From: Ophiosphaerella korrae
Taxonomy: Eukaryota > Ascomycota > Dothideomycetes > Pleosporales > Phaeosphaeriaceae
Direction of reading: 5' to 3'
DNA length: 64,000 bases
Assembly: GCA_028456385.1 (NCBI GenBank)
Contig: JALNQF010000011.1
Location: 472,203 to 536,202, forward strand
Every line of letters starts with the position of its first letter. Within the stretch, counting starts at the first letter, position 1. This document shows positions 1 to 10,789 of the stretch, piece after piece. Both the position numbers and the translations under genes were made by a program. Under the pieces are notes generated by a model. That model ran no database searches, was not told the DNA's origin, and worked only from the letters and a program-made list of their open reading frames with translations.

Positions 1-580
1 TTGCCTTACCTGCTCGATCCGGGTATACCCTTGCCGGCGATTAAACCGCTAAGCCAAACTCTCTTAGTCAAGCAAGATAAGGCAAGGCAGCAGCAGCAGC
101 AGCAAGCAAGGTCAAAAGTTCAGCCCCCGGATCTAGCAAGTATGTCCCGCTGCCTCCTTTTTTGCCTTTTTGTTTTTTTCCTGAGAGCGGTGGTAGTCTT
201 AGACGCCAGCATGCTGGAGGTAAAGGTCCCCCGATCCTCTTCTGGGTACCTAAGCCTCTAACAGCCAATTCTCACGGCTGTCCCAGGAGCAACCGAGCAT
301 GGCGTATACTTTCAGTAAGAGCGCGGGCTCAACTACACTCAACTACTGGGTCAATAGATCAAACATTTGAGCCGTGTTCCTATGGAAGCTGTGGGGTGGA
401 ATAGTGCAGTACTAGCCACGAGATTACCGTCTCATCGTTCGCAACTACCAACCACTTAAAATTATATAGAAACTCGGGTTTTTTTAGATCCATTTGAAGA
501 TGGTTAAATCAATATTTAGCCTGCGAGCCTCGTGTTTGTCCTGCTGGAGAAGATGAACGGAGGACAAAGTTCTAGGTATA
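1..580. other. No gene recognised; short CAG repeat
   Basis: I see no convincing gene here. Frames in both directions are short and have low-complexity composition. A run of five CAG units lies at 88-102. The stretch could be the edge of a repeat that continues outside the window, but I cannot show that. Confidence 0.4.
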
Positions 581-583
581 CTG

Positions 584-1561
584 CTATTGTGGTAAGTAAA
601 TAGGGTTTGCGAGCAACTCCGAGTAATAATTAGGTTCTTGGCTACCGCGAGTAATAATCGGATTCTTAGCTACTCGACTGTCGTTAATGCTAATCCAGCC
701 GATCTCCGCGGGTAACTCAACCAAGAACCACCCAAGGCCGTAGTTGGTGGTCCCTTTGGTTGAATAGGTTTGAAATATAACTACAGTCTGTTTGAATGGA
801 TTTCCAGGAGTACTGGTAAGTCCAGTCTGCTTCTGATCCTCAACTGCCTCAAGCATAGAACCGTACAATATGAGCAGATCCTTGAGACAGCTTTTCAGTC
901 CAGCAGCTCCAGCCATAAGCAACCCGTCTCCGATCTCAGGGCAGGGAACTTTGAAAGGGGTCCCATCGCTGAGATTGATGTGACAGAAAGCGTAGTTGTC
1001 TTCCTTGGGCACGCCGAAGGTGGTTCGCTCCAGCTTGGGTGGTTGGAAAAAGTGCTTCTGCATGAAAGCCTCGAGCGGCATCCCACTGTAGTGCTCAATG
1101 ATCAGTCCAGCTACGGCATAAATCCAGTTGTTATACTTGATTGTCGTTCGAAAGTCGGCCGTCTTATTGAGCGCGCCAAGGATATCCACAGCTTTTTCAG
1201 GTGTATGCAGAAGCTCTTGCTCCGTCTGCGCCCAGTAATTCATTCTCATCGCGAGTCCCATTTTGTGTGCTAGGAGATCAATGATGGTCGCCTGGCTTTC
1301 TACATCCTTGTTGCGCTGATGAAAATTTGGCACTACGTCCTTGAGAAGGGCGTCCCATGCAAATTTGCCCTCGTCCACCAGGATCGCCAGACCAGCTGCC
1401 GTGATCGCTTTGGCGAGCGAACCCAAGTGATAGATGGTGTCATCATTAGGCGGCTCTGCACCATCGCTTTTTTGATGACCATAGTGAGAGGTGTGAATGC
1501 GCTTTCCATCCTGGATAATGCCAACCGAGAGCCCAGCGGTGCCAGAGGATGCGCAAAGCTG
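584..1561 (-). pseudogene. Beta-lactamase/transpeptidase-like serine hydrolase, broken at both ends
   Basis: The frame from 1561 down to 584 reads like a fungal class C beta-lactamase-type hydrolase, a penicillin-binding-protein fold often found near metabolic clusters. The segment that reads AGLSVGIIQDG leads into SLAK, which fits the SxxK nucleophile motif. A Y-x-N-type element (KYNNWIYAVAG) follows at the expected distance, and LPAEIGW fits the distal part of the domain. No Met opens this frame: a TAA lies at 1562-1564. Coding-like sequence upstream sits in another frame, around 1565-1600, so either an intron ends at TAACAG or there is a frameshift. The C-terminus after NPIITRGSQ diverges and stops early, so the last part of the fold is missing. 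The family call is good; whether any protein is made is doubtful. Confidence 0.6.
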
Positions 1562-1619
1562 TTATATTTTCTGATGTAAGTCTGAACTGTTCTCGCCAAG
1601 GTCGGGGTGGGGCATTTTC

Positions 1620-2925
1620 ACGGAAAGCCTTGGGCTGTCTTCCTTTTCAGCCTCATATAGTTGTCATGCTGGCTGGTGACGTACCTTGATTTGGTGAAGC
1701 GACGAGGTAAAATCACAGGAGATGAAAAGTAAGAGATCGACTGCGCTGAAAGCGAGACAGGATCAAGCCTCTCACACAGTTGTTCACGGTAATGCAGAGA
1801 GGTGAGTCAGACTTGGGTTTGATGTTCGGCGTGCGTCACGCGAACCAACACGTTAACTAAACATGCCTGGAAAGCTGCCATCGTGGTTGGCGTGGTTGCC
1901 ACTCGCACCACCCTGTGTGAGGTGGCAGCTTCACTCGATTTCTATAACTACTCTACGGCCTGCCGCTTCCATGGTCGCTACTGTGACCATTGACTTCGCC
2001 CACGTAGCTCCACAAGCCGCGGTGCTGGGCTCGACAATGTGCATGATCACCGGTCAGCTGGGGATTGGTGCGGCGCCCGTACGCTGTTACGGAACATCAG
2101 ATCGTAGTTGGGCTAGACATTTCGGTCGCACTTAACGCACAAGCAAGCCTTTCTTCTTTCTCTCAGTCGTCTCCACGCATCTTAATTCTAGATGCGGTTG
2201 AACAATGCATTCTTGGGCCATCATATTCTGGAAATGCTAACTAGTCATTAGAATCCGAATGTGCATCCAAAAAGCATCACCGCCGACTATTGCTTGCACG
2301 AGGGCTTGAACTTGCAGCATCGTCGTGTTGACCTATTCCAACGAACGATATTACGTCCTAATAATACCCGCGGACAGCTGGAGGCGATTTGCTCCCTAGC
2401 ATCCGTTGTTTGCGGACACGCATGGTCTTCCACAAACTCAGAATATCGTACCTCTTGACTTTGCCTTGTCAATCTCCGGCACTCTGGCACGATGGCAGAA
2501 GCTCTCTGGACTGAAGCATGCTTCGTGCTCTTGAGTTTCTTGGAGTCCTCCCCTCCGAAACAGCGACGTTGTCGACGTCGTCCACCCCCCGTACTACGGC
2601 CGTTGTTGCTCACCCAGGAACCGACAGAGCCTGAGGTGGAGACGGTAAATGCGACACCCTGGAACGGTCGGAGACGAATTCTTGAACAGCAAAACGATCG
2701 AAATGGAAAACAGATTCGTTGTCGGCGAATGAGGCCGACCTAGCGCGTTGTGGGGGGACTAGGGAAGTATTGTGCCCGGCCCGATGTCCACACTTTGCGA
2801 AATAGAGTCTTCACTACCAGCAGCCCTCTGTTTCTGCAAGAGCAAATGTGTCTCGTCGACGAAGGAGTGTTCTGCTGATACAATCCAACCTCGTTGGTTC
2901 AGCTTACGTTGATGGCGCATATGGG
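1620..2925. other. Intergenic stretch, nothing assignable
   Basis: Several frames of 65-110 residues exist on both strands between 1863 and 2743. None shows a motif or family I recognise, and most are rich in Arg and Ser as expected from GC-biased non-coding reading. I see no RNA gene or repeat here. Confidence 0.35.
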
Positions 2926-2929
2926 GGAA

Positions 2930-3458
2930 CTAACCAAGGTTTGCCGAGGCTCGTGCAAGAGTTTGCGACGGAACGGTTGGCTGTCCGCTTATATGATGGC
3001 CGGCTTGACTATCGCTTCCTATTGCATTGCGAAAATTTTCAGGACAAATGGGCTGCGTTGTAATCGGTTCTGTGACGTTGCCTAATTTAGAGATCCATAC
3101 TTGGAGTGTATCATCGGCCTTAACTTCACTCACCTGCGTATGAGACTGCTGTTGGCTCAAAACTCGGATAGTCTAAAGCAATCTCCAGAGCATAAACTAC
3201 TGAGATGTTTTGTGTTGGGGTTGTGAGCCCGTACGTCAACTCTGCTCCACTGCTTGAAGCTGTTTGTCCCCACTGTACATGTTTGCTTGGCAGCGTTGAT
3301 GTCGCCAATTGAAATTTGTTCGTTATGCCTACTTCCTGTGCTGCCTTTGAGCCCGGAGCAATGCCGAGACTCTGGGCCGTTAAAGATAAGGCACGGGTAA
3401 CGGGTTGCGCTGGACTGGAGTCACCAGCGGAAGCTGATTGAAGGGCTTCAGTCAACAA
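2930..3458 (-). CDS. Possible spliced hypothetical protein
   Basis: A 110-residue frame (3458 to 3126) has balanced composition, ends near a strong donor (GTGAGT) and is followed by a second open frame down to about 2930. This could be a two-exon gene. The first part is Ser/Thr/Ala-rich. I recognise no domain, and there is no clear signal peptide or membrane segment. It lies upstream of the broken PLP-enzyme gene on the opposite strand. It may equally be a remnant or chance frame. Confidence 0.25.
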
Positions 3459-3572
3459 CTCCTTCGTAAACTACTGGAAGTCGACCTCACCTTTGAAATG
3501 CTCTCTACACCGTGTTCCCTATTGATCTTGCGACACAGCTCGTAGTATTAACAGCTCTCTTATCACTATTAG

Positions 3573-4775
3573 CTTTTTGCAAGAAGTTCCCCTGCAAGCT
3601 ATACAACTCCCCTCTACACATCCACCACTTTCCGCTACCAACATGATGCAGACGAGCTCGAGCCCGCAATCGAGGGCGAAAGTCCTCTCGATCTCTCTAC
3701 GCGGTTGGTGTATTCGCGTCTAGCCAATGCGAATATCAATCGCCTGGAAACCATTCTGGCGCCATTGATATTTCCTCAAGCAAAGCAGGAAGAGCTCGAG
3801 CAGTTAGCAAATCTTGTTATTAGTTATACCAGCGGGCTCAGCGCATTTCATGCTTTGTTAGTGAATTTGGTGCCCAAGGTTGGTGCGATTAGTGGGGGGG
3901 TATCATGGGTGCCATGGAGTATGTATGACTTTGTTAAAATTACATGCCCATTGATTTACGAATCCTAATGGGGTTCCTCAATCAAGTAAAAAAAGATATC
4001 AAAACAGTATTCTCCACAAGTTAAAAACCAAGCTGGCTGTCTTGGCACAGGTAATCCACCTCCACAAAAAGATGCACACCCTCAAAACCATCGACCTCCA
4101 CGCCGACGACGCAACATGGGGCGCCGCCGGCCTCGGAAAAGGCAACCTCGTGCACCTCGAAACGCCCTTGAACGCCACCGGCGAAGCCCTCTCTATCGCC
4201 AAATACGCCGAACGAGCCCACAAGCGCGGTGCCCTTCTCTCCATCGACTCGACATTCGGACGTCCAGGCCTGCAGGACCCGTTCACATTTGGTGCAGATA
4301 TCGTACCGCACGGCGGAACCAAATACATCGGCGGCCACAGCGACTTACTCTGCGGGATTCTCGTGACGCTCCCAGGATCCCCGGGACACCAGCGCGCGCA
4401 GGCCCTACGCGTCGAGCGAATCTTTCTCGGCAGCGTGATGGGAAACCTCAAAAGTTGGCTCGGAGTCCGCAGTCTACCAACCCCAATTCTACGTGTCCAA
4501 TGGCAATCCTCCTAACGCGGAGAAACTCGTATCCTAGCTCAATAACGCCCTTAACTCTTCTTCCTCTTCTTCTTCTTCTAGCTCAAACGACAAATACCCA
4601 ACGGTTCTGGGCCCGCGTTTAGCATTTACACGCATATGGCTGCGCAGGCGCGGGGGCCGCCGTCCAAATTGCGATTGTTCCATCATGCGACGAGCCTAGG
4701 CGGTGTCGAGAGCTTGATTGAGTGGCGCAGGATGTCGGATAAGGGTGTTGATGAGACGTTGTTGAGGGTTAGTGT
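3573..4775 (+). pseudogene. Cys/Met-metabolism PLP enzyme (cystathionine gamma-synthase / sulfhydrylase family), frameshifted and cut
   Basis: The frame opens after a possible acceptor at 3572. TPLYTSTTFRY and VYSRLAN are typical N-terminal family signatures. SYTSGLSAFHAL is the conserved cofactor-loop region. A 132-bp intron runs from GTATGT at 3919 to CACAG at 4050. After it come LHADDATW, HLETPLNATGEA and IDSTFGRPGLQDP. HGGTKYIGGHSD holds the Lys expected to bind PLP. FLGSVMGN and SWLGVRSL follow. Breaks: a run of seven Gs at 3894-3900 shifts the frame just before GYHGCHG (six would keep it); a second shift lies near 4515; a TAG follows at about 4535 where relatives tend to have Trp. The C-terminal part reads on at 4650-4765 (LFHHATSLGGVESLIEW) and ends abruptly against a Copia element. 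Enzymes of this family form or cleave gamma-substituted amino acids in sulfur metabolism; the exact reaction is not decidable. Confidence 0.8.
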
Positions 4776-6279
4776 TGTCGTTCTTCTCGGCGTTCATGCG
4801 GATGTTGCGGTGTCGGATGTAGCCCCATGAGAACAGGCGCGTGTTGTAGAGTTCTTTACTGTAGAGGACGTTCGTTAGCTCAGCGACTCGTGTCGAGCCG
4901 TCCGGTCTCTTGCATCGCAGCCGGACATTCCCTACGCCTTGGATTGGAAGTTTGATGCCTCCAGCGACAGTGATGGTACCAGTCTTTGGAGATAGAGACT
5001 CGAAATCATCAATGAAGCCTGACATATGCCTTGAGGCACCGGTGTCAAACAGCCAAGGAGTTGAGGAGGTCCGTGATGTTGATGTTGGAGTTGGACGGCG
5101 AATAGTTGCGAATGCACTTACATCAATTTGTCGTTTTCCGTTTGCGTTAAGCTCTGATGACGGTGACGATGTTAGGTCTATGAGAGCATTTGCACAGAAA
5201 GCGGTCACTGTCGCGCTGTCATCGCTTAGATCAGCGTCGGCGTCAGCGTTGTTCGCCTTCTGTCTCTTCGATGTCGGAGCGTTGCTTGCAGGGGATTTTG
5301 ATTTGGACTTCTCCTTTGCAGCGTTTCGCTCCTTTTCCTTCTTGTGCTCGCGCAATCTCTTGCAATCCCAATGTAGATGACTAAAAAATGTGAAATCGCG
5401 GCTTTTGCAAAATGAACACTCGTCTTGTTTTAGCTTGCGACCTGTAGTAGCAGGGGCGGTAGCTGTGTTGCGGCGGTGTGTGTTTTGCTTTGCTGCGTAT
5501 GCCGTGTTGTTGTCAGTGTCTAGGGAATGCTTTTCGGCGATTTTAAGAATTTTCAGCTTGATGTCGATGAATTTCGAGACGTTTCGTGAGCTAAGATTGT
5601 CGATAATGTGGTCCAAGGTGTCCGGCAGGGTGGACAGGAAGAATGAACCTTTGACCTCGTCGCTCTCAAACATTACCCTTATGGCGGTTGCTACTAATTG
5701 TGTTCATGTCGCGCATTGCTTTGCTATGCGGCTCTATCGTTGGTCGGACTCGTCTAGGTGGAGTCTAAGGTCGTTACTATCTTTGTATTGTAGGTTTGTG
5801 AGCGAGCGAAAGAGGCTGATAGACGTGTTTCTGGTGTCCCTGTCGAAGCGGCCAGCGAGGTGTTTCTATGCCTTGGCAGATTTGTCACACAGTGACACGG
5901 ATATGACCAGATCGTTGTGTATAGCGGATAGTAGCATGATTATGGCGCGTGTCATTCATCTCCTATTTCTCTAGAGCATCGCCTCTGTCTGTGGCGGGTT
6001 TCTTAGCAGTGCCGTTGACATAGTTCATTACGCCGGCTCATCGCAGTGCGATGGTCTACGCTGAACGCTATTCTAGGTAGTTGTCTCCTCTCGGTGACAA
6101 CTTGGGAAGGTTGGATGGCTCGAGCTTGAAAGGGAACGACGTAGATGGTGCAGCAGACATGGTGTGGACGATGGGTGACGGTGCAGGAACAGTAGATAAC
6201 TTGGTGGGACCTTGGAGGGTGCTGGAGTTTTTCCCTCGTCGGACTCAACTGTCGATGAGGATTCTGAGCTGCCGGACAT
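4776..6279 (-). pseudogene. Copia gag-protease relic
   Basis: A Met-starting gag N-terminus lies at 6279. The gag reading continues with frame changes and stops where relatives have Trp, for example two TAGs and a TGA around 6020-6070. From 5673 to about 4790 the frame is clean. It holds the C-terminal gag region, a zinc-knuckle-like C-x2-C...H...C segment (CSFCKSRDF), a Lys/Glu-rich linker, and LFDTGASRHMS near 5040, the catalytic motif of Copia aspartic proteases. The TAG stops at Trp positions fit CpA-to-TpA change on the other strand. Reading stops about 55 residues after the protease core, where host gene sequence begins. Confidence 0.75.
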
Positions 6280-6373
6280 CCAGTGTGGGATAGTGTATCA
6301 GCAAAGGGATTTCAACCGAAGCAGTGAATCTGAGGTATAAGGCAATAGACAAAAGGAAATTATTTAGATGACC

Positions 6374-6397
6374 AGCGGTGAGGCCGGGCTCATAACC
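6374..6397 (-). other. Primer-binding site, probable half-tRNA(iMet) type
   Basis: Directly after the LTR end, on the minus strand, is GGTTATGAGCCCGGC. It is complementary to the anticodon stem-loop region of initiator Met tRNA rather than its 3' CCA end. Drosophila copia is known to prime from the 5' half of tRNA(iMet) in this way. Position and sequence agree; priming itself is inferred. Confidence 0.6.
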
Positions 6398-6515
6398 TGA
6401 TGAATATTGTGGAATTGTATTGAACTATCCTACCTGATTGGTACTAGCGTCATCCCTATATAATTAGCTGCCCCAACAGATAGGATAGTTCAATACAATT
6501 CCACAATATTCATCA
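6398..6515 (-). repeat. Short Copia LTR with 35-bp perfect inverted repeats
   Basis: Bases 6398-6432 and 6481-6515 are exact reverse complements over 35 bp, with a 48-bp centre. The block begins TG and ends CA, as LTRs do. In element orientation it contains TATATAGGG, a plausible TATA box. It abuts a primer-binding site and lies about 120 bp before gag. At 118 bp it is short for an LTR. An alternative reading is a foldback element that happens to sit upstream of gag, but the adjacent primer site favours an LTR. Confidence 0.65.
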
Positions 6516-7105
6516 AGTGTTGGGGTGATGACTAGGGGCGATTTGAAGGCTGATTTGGCGAGTGCGTTTCGGGATAGACGTAGCATCGTTGTTTACATGT
6601 TGGAGTACGAGTTTTCGAATAGAAGGAAAGAAATCGAACTTTCGCACTATATTCTTCAAAACTCTCTTGCGTCTTGTAATCCTATCGTCGCTGTACCTAG
6701 TAGTTTGCAATGCCATACTAGAGAATTGGCTTATAATCCTCGTTAGAAATACAAAAGGTATCGTTTTCCATCATTATCTTGTAACCAAGTTCTCTCTTAC
6801 TTAATAGCCTATTTTGTTATACCCTTAGTGCAACCTCATCTAAGGCGCTTAAGGAGTAGGGTGATTTAGTTGCTGTAAAGGTGCACAAGGGTTGTAAGAA
6901 GCACAATAGGTAGAGATTACTATGCTACTTCGCCACTCGAAAAGCAGGTCAACTAAAATGAGTATTATTCGTTATTATGTAGAACACCCAGCCAAATATC
7001 CCGCGCACTATTTATTGCGTATTTACAGAAGAATCCGACTCGGGGTGCGCTGGTATTGGTGGGGCCTCCCGTGAGTGACTTTACCAACTGGGCGATAAAA
7101 ACACC
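6516..7105. other. Intergenic, no gene seen
   Basis: The flank of the Copia LTR and the following 600 bases are moderately AT-rich with only short frames. I see no domain, repeat or RNA gene. Confidence 0.35.
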
Positions 7106-7584
7106 TTATCTGCAGAAACCAGCATATCCATGTGATTGAGCAGCGGCCAGATAGCGGCAGAGGTTGTATGTGTCCGTCTCCTTGTAGTACACTATAGCCA
7201 GAGCGCCAGCACCACTTTTGCCCCAGGGGCTTCCTACCTGCCACTGGGGAACGTCAATCTAGAAGCAAGAGGAAAAGTCAGCAGCCGATTGATGAATATG
7301 CCTTACCCCAATAGATCCTCAAGAAGTCTTACCCATTTATATGTGTCATCTGAGTTCGAAGGACAGCTCTTTTTCTCCTCTGGCGACTGATGCAGCTGGC
7401 GAGACATCCCTTCAATTAGCTGCGCAACCGGATACTCCTGCAGGATGATATCCTTGAACTGAGCCGCGGTAACAGGGACGTATGTTCCGTCGTATCTCTG
7501 ACAAGCTTGATCGACGACGTTCTGGAATTTAACCGCAAGCGCGGAGGCCGCAAAGGCAGTGGTGAGAAAGTAGGTAAGCTGCAT
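7106..7584 (-). CDS. Small secreted cysteine-containing protein (candidate effector)
   Basis: Two exons: 7584-7333 and 7258-7106, joined across a 74-bp intron (donor GTAAGA at 7332, acceptor TTCTAG ending at 7259). The first exon is 252 nt, so the join keeps frame and gives 134 residues. The N-terminus MQLTYFLTTAFAASALA is a clear signal peptide, with cleavage expected near residue 17. The mature chain of about 117 residues has four cysteines, which could form two disulfides; the last is the penultimate residue. Intact small secreted proteins in gene-poor, transposon-rich DNA are classic effector candidates in plant- or insect-associated fungi. The second exon loosely recalls small fungal RNase-like folds, but I see no catalytic His/Glu/Arg set, so that is only a guess. 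A TATA-like element lies near 7695. Confidence 0.6.
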
Positions 7585-7589
7585 CTTTG

Positions 7590-8265
7590 GAGATTGAAAT
7601 TAAGCAATAGTTTGTAACTGTAGTGTATGTTCGAGGGAATACGAGAGGATTAAGGTGGTGAAGAACACAATTTCTGTGGTTCCACGCGATGTATTTATGC
7701 GCATTCACCAGAGAGCCTGAGGAGACTGTATCAGCAGACTATCTGGTGCTGAACGATCATCAGTCTTGCTGCAGAGAAACTCAGATTCAGAAGCGACCCT
7801 GTAACCCACGTCAAGCTTCCTAATTCGTGCATTCCCGATACCTAAAAGGCAACCCCAATATCCTAGGATATTAGGAGGCAATTTACGAAAGTGCTTTACC
7901 CAAGCAATGGGGTACAAAGAAAGGCTACTCGAATCTCTTTTATCTCCATCGGCTATTTGCCGGTCCGATTGTAGAGTGTGGTCCCGACTTTGTATCCAAA
8001 ACTTTGTGCCTAAATCGCGATGGAGAAGTTCGTGCCGTTGAGCGGGCCAAAGCGGATAATTATTGCCAAAAGGGTGCAGTGAGCCGAATAAGCGAACTGT
8101 GCGTGAGATTACCAATGCATGTGTTACATTATTTCCCCGACTGGATCCTGGGAAGGTAGAAGAGCGCGGCCCTATTGGTCGCTCCGACTCTTGATCAAGT
8201 TTTTGGCAAATCCTAGAAAGACCTGCCTTAAGACAAAATACAAGCTTAGATTAAGTATATTCCGA
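7590..8265. other. Upstream region of the secreted protein gene; nothing else assigned
   Basis: A 136-residue frame on the minus strand (8115-7705) has no recognisable motif and unlikely composition. I treat it as chance. No repeat boundary is visible before 8271. Confidence 0.3.
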
Positions 8266-8270
8266 TATAT

Positions 8271-8482
8271 CTTGTGGTGTAGTAGAACCGCACGTGATCG
8301 GGGAGGCTTAGGTCAGTAATGCGGCTCTGTGTGGGCACCGATAAAGGATCGGATGGCGTAGATAGCCTCTGACACCAACTCGTCATGTAGCTACTCAAAC
8401 CATATATTCCAGCTCATCTCGCCGACTGCGGGTCGCCACCTGCCTCCTACTTCTACGTGCATCCTAGTATGCCACAATATTT
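8271..8482 (+). repeat. Dispersed repeat, copy 1 (partner at 31333-31547)
   Basis: About 210 bases starting TGTAGTAGAACCGCACGTG reappear at 31333-31547 with many point differences and a few small gaps. Shared blocks include AACTCGTCATGTAGCTACTC, CGACTGCGGGTCG and CTCCTACTTC. The TG start and the length would fit a solo LTR of a retroelement not otherwise present here, but I cannot find matching target-site copies. Confidence 0.6.
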
Positions 8483-8489
8483 AGAAGGT

Positions 8490-10075
8490 CACTAAGCTAG
8501 AAGGCAGGTAGAAGTATAAGGAAGGGAGGGATATTGGTAGATATGAAAGAAACAACTGAATTGAGAAGGTGGTGCATGTAGCTTATTCCCAGAGCCAATG
8601 TGGGCAAGGACTTTTGAAAGACGCCTCGCATACAAACTGAACGACTAACTTGGCAATATTATCACAACGTTGGGATTAAGAATTGAGCAGATTAAGGAGT
8701 ATAGGGTGCGAGTTACAGCTATATATATTAGATGCCAACTAGAGCCTGAGTTCTCATGTTCTTCCCCATCACCTTCATGCTAACGCTCGCTCGCTTTCCA
8801 CTCTGCCAACTAACTACGCCATCCGTTACCATGAAGGCATTGCGGCTGTGATGATCGCCTCTTGCATCGTTCCATTGCTCATCCGTTCATTGTAAACCCG
8901 CCGTGCTCAATTTTGCAGGAGACGAGATATATTTATCTAGTAGCTCCAATTAACGCAGCATGGACAACTTGAATCTTGGTACGGCAACGCACGATCTTAA
9001 CCGACTGCAAGCCTAATTTATAAAACGTGCCGTCAAAGGCAACCCTGATGGGTATACCATAACCCAACCCCAACCTGGCGCCAAGTACCCCAAACCCATT
9101 TCCCAGCCCACCCTTTACTAACCCTGCCGTCGCAATCCCCGCCTCGCTGTTCCACTCCAACAATTCTTTTCGAACCGCCCATCCCTCTGGAACATTTCAC
9201 CACGTCCTCCAACCAATTCGCCACCCCGCGCCGTTGACTTTTACCGCCCTGGCCAGGACCCAGATAACTTGACAATGGTTGCGCACGTACAGCATGGGTA
9301 ATTCCTAGAGCCCAAGCTGTCGTTGTTCCGCGTTTTGGTCAGATACGCTGGCGCAATGCACCAATGTGTTCCGCCGCCGCGGGGTGGATTTGTCGGCAGC
9401 GTTGCGCGCGTCGCATATTTTGGCAGCTTGGCTATGGTAGGAGAGCAGGATGTTTGGTGGCGCATGGGATGAAGGTCTTCGCGGTGTGGGGGTAATTGGG
9501 GGCAGACGCAAGGAGGCGGTTTTGTGCGTTCGGGAGATTGCGAGCAACGTCGAGTAAATGGGTTGCGCTTCGCAGCTTGGCCAAGTCGCCACCGTGTTCG
9601 AGGACCGTTGAACGGTCGATGTGGTTTAGTTTGGTGATCTTGATGATGTGAGCATGCGACAAACTGCTGGGGATTCGGGTCTCTTTCTCCCATTGCTATG
9701 CGGCCTGACGGAGAGTCAGTCATTGTACCTGTATTTATAGCTGCGAGCGTACGCCGCACAGCTGCAGCAAGGTTGGCTCCGTATCTGGAGAGGATACATA
9801 ACCAAGGATGAGCGAATGGTAAAGACAAGGACGTGTTTTGAAGATGCCATTGCAGAGGGCGAGAATAGACCATGATCCCGAAACGGAACTTAGTAGTGGC
9901 AACGATAGCGATGGAAACGGTTCCGAGGTTCCGTAACGTACAAGAATAATCCCCAAACTCAGTTAATGAAGTGTTTCGCTAGTGAATCTATAATCACAGG
10001 TACCAAAATCTGCGAGTCGCACGTTAAGACTTATAGAAGTCGCGGTGTCTTGCTCGCTAGATGTCAACTGCACAG
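8490..10075. other. No assignable gene; overlapping minus-strand frames at 9241-9990
   Basis: Three minus-strand frames overlap between 9305 and 9956 with similar lengths, and none has a motif I recognise. One of them (9662-9432) has coding-like composition, so a decayed gene is possible. A glycine-rich frame at 8933-9275 looks like composition bias. Confidence 0.3.
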
Positions 10076-10079
10076 GCGA

Positions 10080-10376
10080 TTATTTCTGCAAATTGTGGGA
10101 AAAATGGATTGATATTTTGGTTCCGGATGATACTAACCGCATGTCATAGGCTAGCCACACGGTAGAATACTGCCCATAGCCCAGTTTGTTGATCACCCCA
10201 TAAGCATCATCCTTGAATAAATCCCCGATGCGCACCGGGTGGTGCCCTCCTGCAGCATAACGATCTAGACTTTCCTCTCTGACCGCGATGCTGAGCGGTG
10301 CTTGGTGTCGCGCAATGCCTTTCGCGGGCAGCCTAGCTCGCTTGAGAAAACTCTTCAATGATCTTTGCAGAAACAT
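10080..10376 (-). pseudogene. SRPK-type protein kinase, N-terminal fragment
   Basis: The first exon encodes a short basic leader and then YAAGGHHPVRIGDLF and INKLGYGQYSTVWLAYD. The first is the RPGGYHPVxxGD-like entry of SR-protein kinases; the second is the glycine-rich ATP loop. The frame reaches a plausible donor (GTTAGT) just before the region that should hold the catalytic Lys. No second exon with AVK, HRD or the large kinase C-lobe is visible downstream. A short string reading VRLADFGT at about 10010-10035 recalls a kinase DFG site, which would imply a large internal deletion, but it is too short to be sure. Non-functional as a kinase. Confidence 0.7.
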
Positions 10377-10789
10377 GGGAGAATGTTTTTTGATTCCTTG
10401 TGGAGCAAAGGAGGCGAAGAGTCTGAGAATGGAGAGAGAGAGCCAACCCGATCGCCAAGAGATCTTGACACGTTAGGTCTTGGCATGCATGTCTATTCTA
10501 AGCCATCCCACCCTCCTACTGCCCCACCGGTTTACTACGGTGCTGAACCGTACCAACGCTAAAAAGCGGATCCAATATGCCCTTGAATCATCCTATGAGG
10601 ATGGTAGCTAACGTATTACGCTTTTCACGAAGATATCCCATGTTCCTTACGATTGCCTTCGCCGCCGCACTCGCGGGATCCCCTCTCGTTCAATACGCAT
10701 CCCTACCAACAAAGGCTCTCTGACGAGCGACGAAGGAGAGAAAATCTGTTAAGCGATACGCAGCTAGAAGATAGAGCTCCGTCGTTTGA

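Larger units (their letters stand above)
4776..6515 (-). mobile_element. Ty1/Copia retroelement, 5' part only (LTR, PBS, gag, protease)
   Basis: The element reads on the minus strand from an LTR-like block (6398-6515), through a primer-binding site and gag, to the aspartic protease. It then ends against the PLP-enzyme gene near 4776. Integrase, reverse transcriptase, RNase H and the 3' LTR are absent, so this is a truncated relic. The far target-site copy is lost with the 3' end, so target duplication cannot be checked. Confidence 0.75.

Noticed and set aside
770..1273. A 167-residue plus-strand frame
   Set aside because: Antisense shadow of the beta-lactamase-like gene.
5390..5974. A 194-residue plus-strand frame
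   Set aside because: It is the antisense shadow of the Copia gag reading.
7705..8115. A 136-residue minus-strand frame upstream of the secreted protein gene
   Set aside because: No motif, odd composition, and it would overlap the promoter of the secreted gene.
9241..9956. Three overlapping minus-strand frames of 73-210 residues
   Set aside because: Overlap in different frames, no motif, no splice pattern linking them. Possibly a decayed gene, but no family can be named.
10010..10035. VRLADFGT as proof of a second kinase exon
   Set aside because: Too short to separate from chance; mentioned only as a possibility in the SRPK entry.
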